Origin: Aplidium turbinatum
Taxonomy: Eukaryota; Chordata; Ascidiacea; Aplousobranchia; Polyclinidae
Length of the DNA stretch: 64,000 nt
Assembly: GCA_918807975.1 (NCBI GenBank)
Contig: OU964920.1
Location: forward strand, 42,375,979 to 42,439,978
Reading direction: 5' to 3'
The translations under genes and the position numbers were made by a program. Of the stretch, positions 38,901 through 50,900 are shown piece by piece; within the stretch, counting starts at the first letter, position 1; each line of letters opens with the position of its first letter. The notes beneath the pieces were generated by a model. It ran no database searches and had not been told where the DNA came from. It saw nothing but the letters and a program-made list of their open reading frames with translations.

Positions 38901-41900
38901 TAAAAGTTAGTATTTTACGATTTTATTTATGCAACGCATTTTATCCACGACTGTGAAATGGAAAACAAACAGTGGGTAACTGGGTATGTTAATCTACGAT
39001 GTTCCTATTTTTTCCTACAGATATCAAAGAATCTCTAAAGTCTCGGTGGCTTAATGGATAGAGGGGACCTTTTGAGTCAGTAGACAAGAGTTCAATACCT
39101 TGTCGGGTCATACCAAAGAACTTTCAAAAATGGCAGTAAATTTTGATATTACTGAGCACTCAGTGGAACTTCACAATAAAAACTAGGGGGAAGTTCGCTA
39201 TAAAAACGCTAACAATGAGTTCTTACTAAGTGCAGTCCTGGCTTCAAACAATCGGTTATATTTAGGTTAATCATCATCGTTATGCCTTGTAAAGCACTAA
39301 ACATAATGCGCATCTGCGATGTCCACATATAAAAAAGCACAACTCAGGCACTTACAAAAAATGGCCCCACGATAATGAAAGTGTCTTAAACTGAACAAAA
39401 CGTCTCGCAAAATATATTACATTCGAAGAAGTGAGTTGTGATTAAAATTAAAACCTTACTTGTGAGTTGGGAAGAAAGTAGGCTATGGAGGAAAGGATTC
39501 CATTTTTGAGTTGGTCACAGTTGGGGTCATCGGAAGAGAGAAGATGCAAGGAGTGGCACAGAATCTCGACGCACATCATCCGACTGGCTTCTGGCACCTA
39601 GGACACAATGATATGATTATGATATAATAATACAGGGCCGGAAATGCATAAACTAAACTCATGCTTGTCAAACGTTTCGAAAACTACACTGCTTTAGTTC
39701 AATATTAGCATGATAACAGTAGCACAAAAACAGGCCGAAATATACACAAAGACTACACAAAAGCTATATTCATTAACTACTACTCCGACTAGCAACTTCT
39801 ACAAACGATTCGGACTGCTATCACGCGTAGCAGGTCAGTCTCCAGCCATATTTGAAACTTCCGCGTGGACATGGCTTGAGTCATAGTTGTTCATAAATAA
39901 GCCCACCAGAAAGAAAGATATAGCAACATATCAACCTTCAGCAAGCATGGATCACAAGTAACAAAAGATTTCGACAATAACATTTGACCTATTCCTTCAG
40001 TGAACCTACACATGGGCACCTGTGAACAAGAGCACAGGCTTCACTTACAACTTTCCACAGAGCGCTTGCCACCGTCACACATTGCTGCACTGATTGTATG
40101 GAAGCCTCCGCTTCAATGATATTCTTGGTCAAGAAGTCGAACAACTCCGCACCAGGGTGGAGCTTGCGTAACAAAGTGATCCACAGCTCTGTCACTTCTC
40201 TGCAAATAATATGCTGATGATGATCAACATAATTTTAACGTTTGGTTTTAAGAACCACTGGTATATATGCCACGACATATTCAACTGCTTGTTTAACAGA
40301 CATATGTCTGTTAAAACGTGACGTCATCATATGATGACGTAACGGTTTCGTACTATCGGGCTTGCTAACTTACGAACTATAGGGCTAACAACGTCAAATG
40401 ATTATTGGGCCCTACATCCTGATGTGCAACTTCTACAGTGCATTGGGACATCATTTTCATTTCACAAAGGTCTTGTTTGCACGACTTTGTTTCACAATTC
40501 AACGTCTAACCACTAATACAACACCAAAAATAAAGTTAACTTACTGCAAACGGTCCATTATCTTATTCTGCCACAGATACTTGATAACTGCGTTGCAAAG
40601 CTTCTGGCAATTTATGTCTTCTTTTATTAGTTCATCCATTAGCTGAAAAATTAAATGAATCTTTAAAGGGTATATACATATAAAAAAAAAAATTAAGACT
40701 CGTATGATTAAAAAAATTATTTCATCAAGTTTTTTTTTAGTAAAATGAAACACATTAAACTTGAACCTATCGAACTACATTACTCTGTAACCGTAACATT
40801 GAGAAAACAGAAATTTAAAAATTAAAAGCAACTGCATTTAAGTAAAAAGTACGTTAAATCCAACTTTTATCTCAGATATTGTTGGAAAGTTGGGTTGCTG
40901 TGCAAGTGCACTTGGAACCAAAGTGATGGTTACCATGGTTCCATGCACGGCCCAGAAACATGCACGGTTCCATGCACGAGCACGGCACAGCAACACCAGT
41001 TGTCAAAAATTGCTATAAACTGTAAACTCATTAAAAGAGAAGTTAAATTTGTCCGAATTGACCAATGTATACTTACTTCAATGATGTAATAGAATACTTT
41101 GTCACTTAAATAATCATGGAAGAACCGATGAAAATAACAGGTCACTTGTGCAAGACGTGAAACAGCTTTGCGTTGAATGAAATTAACCATATATAATTAA
41201 CTTCAACCATACGTCACTTACTGTTATTGTTATGTCAAGGTCAAAATACTGGATTTGTTTGGTCAAATCAACTTCATTGAGAACATGATAAGCGCAACTT
41301 TGATAGACTTTTTGCACAGCATTGTTTTTCTTCACCTAAAAAGCAAAAAAAAATGTTGCATCTAAGCATTTGTCTGATGATTAAAATTTACGATAAGCAA
41401 GAAACTAATCTGTCTGCCCAAGTGTCCACCTTTAAGCATTGTCTTGTCCACACACCGGTGCAGGATTGTACTGGTCTATCATCAAAATCCTGTCAAGTGT
41501 TTCAGACTAACGTGCTTACAAATTAAGCATTGAAAATTAAAATATTAAATGTTCCCTCAAGGTTTATAATCAAAATTGAGAACATCAAGACGTCTGTAGA
41601 TATGTACCTTAGAATGAGTTAAAGCAGCTGTTCCAAACTGAACGAGCTCATTGATCCTGGTACTTAAATGCAAGCTCCTGATTCGATATTCAATGCACTC
41701 CAACCCGCCATCAAACACCTCTCTAACTGCAACAGCAATGCAGATATCATGTAACAAAAAGGATAAAACATAGCATGGTTGCAAACAACAATTTTATACG
41801 TTAACGGCTATGTGTTTGAAGTGATGATTTACGATCGAACTTAGTCGCCATGCATGTCAGTGTCACTGACATCATGCAATTCACAATCCTCCCAATGAAT

Positions 41901-44900
41901 ATGATGATGACCACGCGCCTCATTTGATACAGATATTGGCAACCATAATCTTCAAAGCTATTCTTGCATAGAGAACGAATATACAGTAGTAATGGTGTCC
42001 GACGTTTTTTTCGTAAACAGTTTTTCGTAAAACAATTGTTCGTAAGCAATTGTTCGTAAAATCAATTGTTCGTAAAGCAATTCTTCGTAAAGCAATTCTT
42101 CGGGCATGCAATTCTTCGGGCATGCAATTCTTCGGGCATGCAATTGACCGTAATACTAAATGTTCGTAAACAAATGTTCATAAAAGTTAGGCTACAGCTT
42201 TTTTTTTCAAAAAAAAAGCTACAATTGTTTACGAACAATCAATTAGGGTAGCCTATATGCTAGAAATGTGCTAATTGTGCTTAAAGACCTGCTGTACCTG
42301 TAGAGTGTAGACGAGCAGACAGAGTGTAGAGTTCCTGATTCAGAATGGCATTACAGCTTGCAAGCAGCGAAAAAGGAAAGCCAAAGCTTTTGTATAGTGG
42401 CCAGTTTTATTACAAAGATTATAGTGCACTTAACGCACAAGGGCAAGAAACTACTTATTGGAAATGTGAGCATTTTAATAAGAAATGTCCTGCACGAGTA
42501 ACAACTGCTATGGCAGCCATTGTACAATCCAGAGGTGAGCACAATCATGCTGGAGATGCTGGTCATGTCGAAGCAGCAAAGGTTATGGAAAATATTCGTT
42601 GTGCAGCAAAAGACAGTCGTGATGCCCCAAGTTACCTCGTCTCAGCAAAAACTATTGGACTCAGTCAAGCCATGGCAGCAAAACTGCCAAGTGTGCAAAG
42701 CATGAAAAGGGCAGTCACCCAAGTGCGATTGAAGAAAAATGCAGGCCCGGCAATCCCACATTCTCTCCGTGACATTGTGCTTCCAGTAGAGTACAAGCAA
42801 ACGTTTGCTGGTGTAACATTGTTGGCCTATGATTCTGGGCCTGGAGATAACTGTATGGTCCTCTTTGCTACTGAAAGAAATCTGCAGCTCCTTGCCCGTT
42901 CAAAGCACTGGTATGCTGACGGCACCTTCAAGACAGTGCCTTCACTGTTTGAACAGCTTTACACAATACACAGACTGAAGGAAAACACTTCAGTGCCTCT
43001 GGTGTATGCCCTGCTGGGGGACAAAAGGAGAGGGACATACATTCATCTGCTGCAAAAGATCAAGGAGTTGTTACCTGCTGTTGCTGTTCCAGAGACAATC
43101 ATGAGTGACTTTGAGAAGGCCATGGTTAATGCAGTGAGCAGAGAGTACCCACTTTCAACTCACCGTGGCTGTTTCTTCCATTTGTGCCAGTGCATTTGGA
43201 GAAAGACGCAATCAAGTGGCCTGAAGGAGCAGCACGAGACAAGTGCAGAGTTTGCTCTGAGCCTGCGCATGTTGTCGTCTCTGGCCTTTGTGCCTATTGA
43301 TGAAGTCAGCCGGGCCTTTGACATTCTCATTGATGGGAATGTATTACCAGATGTTGCTCAGGCAGTAATTGACTACTTTGAAGACACTTGGGTTGGGCGC
43401 CCACATCGTCAAGGGCGCCGTCCTCCAATGTTTGCAATTCAAATCTGGAACTGCTATGATAGCGTCCTCAGTGGCCTTCCCAAAACTAATAATAGCATTG
43501 AAGGATGGCACAGAGGGTTCATGTTCCCGTATCTGCAAATCATCCAGATATTTGGAAGTTCATATCTGCAATCAAGCGAGAGCAAAACCTAAATGAGGTT
43601 CGCATTGAACAGTATGTCAGTGGCCAGGCAGGACCCCCTCCAAAGAAGAAGTACAAGGACAGTGCAGAAAGACTAACTAGAGTCGTCCGAACTTGGCGTC
43701 AAGACTTTCAAGATGATGAAACTTGTGATTACTTGCGTGGAATTGCACACAATACTTCATACTAAACTTGGCTCGTGGACAATTTGTACAAAGTTACTCA
43801 AAATAGTATTGGTAGTGTAAGCAAAGAATTGCTAAACACAGACAATTGTTGTATTCCAATAAATAACAAAAAACGCGCTTTTTCATTGTGCTTATTTCTT
43901 TGTGTCGTCGTAACTTGGTTATTTAGGAAAATTTGCATTACGCACCTTCATCGGAAATTGCAAGACAAACCTTGCTGTTGCGAAAAATTGTTCACGAACA
44001 ATTCACCTATCACCTGTTTACGAACAATTCACCTATACGAAGAATTGCTTTACAAAGAATTGCTTTACAAAGAATTGATTTTACGAACAATTGTTTACGA
44101 ACAATTGCTTTACGAAGAACTGTTTACGAACAATTCACCTATAACCAGTAGTAATAATGCAAATTCATAAGAAAATATGATGAAAACCAAAACATTCCCA
44201 ATATGTGGCAAAGCCACTGCACAACAGTCTTATACAGATGAAATTGGATAATCAGATAGGCCTAGTCAATTTGCCCAGCTTTTTATGCGTTTAACCGATA
44301 AATAAGATTATTTGAGATTATATATCTTGTGGTTTGGAATTTGGAATCTTAGGATACGCAATAAAACGGATCAAATGTGTTTAATTGCTATTTGGGACTA
44401 TTTGGAGTCTCCGATTCGGAGACAGCCTTTTTCAGAGACGACCAATTCGGTTTTTTCTTGAAAATCCAGCGACGGCTTCAGTACATTTAGAGAATTTGTA
44501 GGTATCATATTGGTAGGCAGTTTTTGTGTTTACCTTCCCATACTCATGCAAACGTAACAATTTATGTTGCGATAGTCTCCCAGTGGGGTAAATGCTTTAG
44601 TTGATTAGTCTCTATTATAAGCTTTCCTTTGAATAAGCAAACGCTACTCAGGGATTTTAGAGAACTTCTGTCTCCAAACAGATGATTGTATCTTAATTGA
44701 CAGAGCATTAATCAAGATATATACGCGGTTTGAAAGCTGTTCCTTTTTTACTGAGACTTTTCGGCCATTTGTCTGGAATTTTCAAAAAAGGCAGTCTCCA
44801 AATTAGGATATCTCTGACTTGGGACAGTCCGGTTTAAATTGGCATCAGATTAACCGATGTCGTTTGTACAATCAAAATGATATTGACTATTCTACCACGA

Positions 44901-47900
44901 TTGTTGATGCTGCTAGAAAGACAATTAAAATGATTTATTTCAACTTGTGGTGGACTACAATAGGCAAATAAAGGCAAATTTCCTGTGAAAATTCTTCTTA
45001 CACTTCGATCACAAGAGCAATTACACAGAAAACAAGTAACATAGCTTAAATTACTAATGAAAATTAAAGCCTTCATGGTTGTAATTAATACAAGCCGTTA
45101 CCACTGACCAAAGTGCAGTATATACATTCTTTTTAGCACAAAACACAAAACAAAAAATATTAAAAATGTGAAATCAATTAAAAGTCATGGCTTACTTTCT
45201 TGCAGTTCAACATCAGCTCCAGAAATAAGTCGCTGCAGCACAGGGTGAGCCCATGGCCCATTCATGGCCAAGTTGCACATATCTCTCAGCTCTTTGTGAC
45301 ATAAGCCACTGAAGAAAATACAACGTACAATGACAAGGAAAACTTCAACATGACAAATATTGAGCACTTGGGAACAACTTCAACCTTGAATTACCGTAAT
45401 TGTCATGAAACTTTGATAATATTATTAAACTTTAATTACAAAAAGTATATATAATATATGTATACTTAATTTTGATGAGAAAAATAATGACCTCTGTCCA
45501 AGAATGCACAATGAATAAAAACATTATAAGATCAAGCAACGCTTGTTCAATTCTCGGAGTGCAACACATTTCAAAGACAGCTTTCAATTAAGTGACACTT
45601 ATATGATTGAATAATGCAACAACCCTTCAACAAGAAGTAGAGCAGTGGTTCTTAAACTTTTTGAGACACGCCCCCCTTTTACAATTCTAACAAAATTTGC
45701 GCCCCACCTTGTTTCAAAATAAAAAAACATTAAGCACAACAGCAATTCGCTTCCAGGTAAGTTGCATTAATGCGAAAGATGTAACTGTTTTAGGATACTA
45801 AATGTTTAATTTGAGGATTAGTAGCAGAAAATGCACATCTCAGATCGGCTTCACAGTCAAGTTTGTGTCTAGATTTTGTCTTTATGTTCATGAGAGTAGA
45901 AAAAACATTTCCGCACAAGTAGGCCTAAGTGGATGAAAATGGAAGAAGTGTGCGTATAGCCACAGCACCCACACTCTTAATGTCTGTACATGTTTCACCC
46001 AGAACTCAGTTGGTGGCATTGCTTCAAAGTCGTCCCTTTCAGTGGAATTTCCTATTAGCTCCAATAATTCTTCTTGTAAATTGTCCGTGGGGGTTCTTCT
46101 CCCGAGCTGAGCAATTCCGAAAGACGTTTCTACAACTTCCGCTGACGATGATTGGCGAAAGCACTCGCTACTTGCAATCTTTATTTTTTTAAAAGAGTCT
46201 TCCTTGAATTGAAAAAAAGCTAAAGGTTTATTTTGATGGTCAAGGTGGGTTTTTCAAGATGACGCTGCAAACGAGTTGGTCTCAAAGCGTCGTTGCTCAG
46301 ATTTTGAAAATATATGACGCATTGTGATACAACTTGGTCATTTACTTATTCACTATGGCATCTATAAAGTCAAAATTCAGATAATCTTCATTATACTTTC
46401 TCTTTTTTCCACCATTTTATGTCAATAGAACTGATTAATTAAAAATAAACCTAATTAGATCAATGTTAAAAAAAATATGCATGGTAGCCTACTGTTGCAG
46501 AGTTGGGGATACTGCTGCACTTCTAGCTGCTGTCACTTGTTGGTCAGCCGTTGCCATTATTATTACAATTAGAGCTCGAGGCTGCTGTGCCAGAAAACCG
46601 TTGTGTTACAAAAGTTAAGGTGTTGCAGAAACATTTAGCAACGTCTAAAACATCACTAAGAATGTGAGATGTGACAACAACACGCTCTACAAACACTGGT
46701 ACTGTTGTAACACAAAGTTTCATCTTCAACAATCGACTGTCCAGCGTAGTTGTGAAGACATATTTAGTTATAATTCATGCAGAATTTTTCAATCTCTTGC
46801 GCCCCCATTACGATCTTCACACGCCCCCCAGTTTAAGAACCACTGAAGTAGAGGCTTCACTTTGTCAATCTCAATGACCAGGCATGTATCGTCAGTTCAT
46901 AGCTTTTACAAGAATGCAAAACTCTAAGGACAAAGATTTGCACAATAGACTAAAAGGACTTCCTTAATGCAAGGACTAAAAAAAAAACAATCAAAATTTA
47001 AAAGTCGAAATTGAAAATTTCCTTACCTGAAATTGCCATCTATCAACCATGGACGAATGGTTTCCACAAACAGTCTTAGACTTTGTGAAGAAGGAGGCTG
47101 GTCTATGAACAGAAGTGTGTTAACTGCTGACCTGAAAAAGAATAAGACATATATACACTAAAAAAAAATTTTTTTTGTAATTGCAACATAATTCATTGCT
47201 TGTACTGCTGACACAACTAAATTGAAACTTCACTGGCATCAAGCCTATTTGAAAATATATACTTTATGAACGATGACCACTTGACCACTGACCAGGGTGT
47301 TAAAATTAATAATGGAATAACCTCCAGCTCAGAGGGGATAGTCGTTGTCCTCTCAGAGGTGGAGGCATAGGCGCCGACTTTTATTTTTGCACGGGGTGGC
47401 GGATAGCACAATATGGCAACCTAAAAACTTTCAAACTGCATGTTTTTGTTTGATTTTTACTAAGCGTGTTTCGTAGATTCCATTGTCTTTTCACACCTGA
47501 TTTGTAGCTCAATAATTTACAAAGCAACTTTAAAACAAAGCTCAGGAGGTATGTCGTGAATTTTATTGTTACGTTGCTGCACTGACACCTAAGATTTGGC
47601 AAAAGAATTTTGGGTACAGCAGCTCTGTCAATCCAACTGTTAATCAACTGGTCAAGTTGTAACCGTGAAGCTTCAGCTTGATAAACATTTAAAATTAGGA
47701 CGTGGTTCAATTGCTGTTGCGTCATGGTAGATCGCAAGTAGGTTTTTATGTGCCTGAAAGCACTAAACGATCGCTCCGCCTCGCAGGTGGTGGAAGGCAA
47801 CGATAAGCATATTTTCACAATGCAAACCACGTTTGAAGCATTAATGAAATTGTTTCATTGCTTGCAAATAGATCAAGCAGTTGCGACATAGTTGCAAATC

Positions 47901-50900
47901 GGACAGAATGCTCTATCTTTGCATCTATCGTATTCTAGCCACGGGAATTTGCTCTCCCACGATTTTTGATAGCTTCTCCCTTCAACAGCGATTATCCTGC
48001 TCGTGCTCGGTTCTTCCACCTCCCTGATCGTGCTAACGCTTTTTGGCAGTGGCACACTTTCGTTTCGTTCAGGCGTTTGGTCACTTTCATGCTGGCTGAA
48101 ATCCTGAGTAGACACAACAAAAAGTGACTCAATGGAGGGCTGCAATTTTGAACGCTTTTTCGGTGGCATCTATAAGCTGAATAAAACTGGAATTTTGGCG
48201 AAAACTTTTACTGGACGACTTTTCGTAATTTTTTCTATGATGTAACAAGCAACTCCTAATCTCCTATGTCAGACGAATAAATTCCCGCCTCACAGTTTGT
48301 CACGCATTGACACGCAATATTACTGCATGAAGTAGATAACAAAGTAGAAATTAAAGCATGAAGTAGATGATTGACAGTACAGTGAGTACACTCCAATTGA
48401 AATGTTGAGTAATTGAAAAATGTTGCTTTTATTATTGGGAATTGGCAGGGGGTGTAGCTTTCCTCGAACAGAATCATGTAAACGTGTAAATTTGCAGAAC
48501 GTTAAAACTGCTACTTTTTAATTAAAACTCAAAAAGTTAAGAAAATTGCATTTTTTTAATGAAATTTGAAAATAGATATTCATTTAGGGGGTGGAGCTAT
48601 CAATCATCGAGATAATTTTATCTCCAAGTATTGTATAGCTGGCATAGGCTAATCTATAGCGATATTATGAGCAGTTTGAAATTTTTCAAAAAAGATTTTT
48701 GAGGGAGGCAATGAAAAGATCGTATTTTATTGATTAATAAATCCCATTGTAAACCTAACAAATGTAACAATGACTTATGAAAAGTAACAAATAAAACGAT
48801 CGCAACAACAACAAGGAAAAAACTCGTAGCCACGTGCTGCATAATCTTCACGTAGCTTGCTTGATGTTACGCGAGTATCATGCTTGTGACAAAAACAATC
48901 ATTTTCTTCGCAATACTGTATTGGTTCACCTCTTGCTTTACGTTGACTTGAAGCAAAAACCAATGATCAAAAAAAGATTTAAACGTCCGTTCAAATTACA
49001 TTTTATTTGCAGTAAGTAATGTAACCTAAACGGGGTGGCTGCCACCCTGCCACAGCGGTTACGGGGTGGCGTGGCCACCCCGTAATCCCGTAAGTCGGCG
49101 CCAGTGGGTGGAGGTATGTGTGTAGTGCAAGCTTATCTCACAAACTTTACGCTTACTACATAAATGTGATTGTATTGATTATATGAAGTAGGTATTACCA
49201 AGGGGCAGACAAAAGCTCTGGCTGGAAATGCAACTCTCTAGCCGGAATATCCAGCCACCGATGCACCACCAGTTAAAATACTATTAAGTTTATTGTGCAA
49301 TACATTTAGAAATAACTTGTGTTCTCTGTTCTCATAGTGACACCATAAATACATCTTCAATGATATTGCCATGCACCTTATCAACCATGTCCATAGCCGC
49401 TGAACAGAAGGTGAATCTGGGCTCGATTGTACCAACTTTAAGCAGTTGGTTAGAGCTTCTGCATGGTGCTGCACTTTGTCATCAATTGCATCCAATGATG
49501 CTAAATCTTCACTGAAGACCTGTATCAGAATCTTTGTTATTACAAACAGCTGACATTAACATGGTATGCGAGTGCAAGATTGAACAATGAACATACGCAT
49601 GGACAATTGGACATATAGGCTACCAATTATTTATAATCTGTGATCATTGTCTATCTAGAGTTTTAATACAAACTGAAAGTTGTAGGCTTACCTTTCCAAA
49701 TTCTTGGCAAGTGCCTTTGAAAACATCTAGTTTTGTTGTCATAATGTGACTTTTGTGGGTACCGGTAACAACGAAAGTGAGTCACGATGAGGAAGAATGT
49801 TTATTCCATAGTTCAAACAAATTTCTTCAAAAAACAGTATGATGAAATAACTTTTTGCACTTTGTGGAAACAAAGAGACCCTTCTGTTGCACGATATAAA
49901 ATCTGCTGACAGTTCTACTACTTTTGTCACTTTATTTCAAACTTTTCACGTTAAAAATACTTTTTAAATTTAACCCATTATCAATGGTCCTTATATATAC
50001 ATTCAGTTACATCTATATAATATCACAAACTATTTCTACCTAAAAACAAACATTTGCATGAAGAATAGCAATTTGCAGTTACTATAAACACTGATTATAC
50101 ACGGAATGGCCCGTTTCGGTGAGTCCGATTCGGTGAGTCCGATTCGGTGAGTCCGATCCCTTAACGGGGGATTTTTTCAATTTTTTTTTTAATTATTGGG
50201 TACCATAACCTAATTATCATTGCCGTTTTAGGGTTAGGGGTTAGAGGTTAGAGGTTAGGAACTCACCGAACCAGACTCACCGAATCGGACTCACCGAATA
50301 GTAGCAGACCCGATTATACATTAGGCTATATATATAATAGGCTATATAATAAAAGACATTTAGCAGATAGGAGGTGTCTGCGGCAAACAACCGCCTATTG
50401 AGGCAAGAGTTGCAGGATTTTATCAGCAAAGCCTCTGGATTTTAGTATCGAATTCGGTGAAGCATTAATTACAAATCTTATAGTGGCTAAAACTTATTTT
50501 ATTTGCGTATTATGAGACCCCATTGAGGTTTTAACCCCTTTTCTTTGGATACTGTAATTTTGTGACAGTCTACCCCATCCCACTACAGAACAATTCATTG
50601 ACAAACAATTTGAGGATATGCTAAAGAGGCACAAAACCAATACTAAAACTTAACTCACATAATAATCAAAAACAAAATAATATGAAACCATAGTACAAAT
50701 TGTAATTTCAAAAATTGTCCAACTTCCGAGATAAATTGTAGCTGATGTAGATTCATGTAAAAACATTTTACTGTGGTTACTCACACAAAATGCTGATAAA
50801 GCAAACTACTGAGCTTTGTGCACAAAACAATGCAAATAGGTTAGGCTATATATTGATTAAAAAAAATGTAATTACCAGTAATATTTCAATTTTAAATTCA

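Larger units (their letters stand above)
41994..44145 (+). mobile_element. Mutator-like (MULE) transposon with FLYWCH transposase and minisatellite-like inverted ends
   Basis: The left end (about 42000-42190) is made of 11-12 units of 14-16 bases around TTCGTAAAGCAATTG. The right end (about 43985-44140) carries about nine similar units in reverse orientation. The 10-bp direct repeat CAGTAGTAAT flanks the whole (41984-41993, 44146-44155), in the size range of Mutator target duplications. The transposase frame at 42345-43765 lies between. From memory, the Rehavkus lineage of Mutator-like elements has such tandem-repeat ends, and this may belong there. Confidence 0.85.
47366..49106 (-). mobile_element. 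hAT transposon with TTF-type zinc finger, internally deleted
   Basis: The ends CATAGGCGCCGACTT and, in reverse, CACTGGCGCCGACTT are inverted repeats followed by CGGGGTGG words. The 8-bp duplication GGTGGAGG flanks it (47358-47365, 49107-49114). It carries the start and the end of a transposase on the minus strand (48169-47873 and 47830-47381), but the catalytic middle is missing. It lies in an early intron of the zinc-finger gene. Confidence 0.9.

Noticed and set aside
42001-42190. Regular repeats resembling a CRISPR array
   Set aside because: Units are contiguous without unique spacers, recur inverted at 43985-44145, and flank an animal-type transposase.
50228-50262. Interstitial telomere
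   Set aside because: Only about five imperfect TTAGGG-like units, inside a small transposon-like element.
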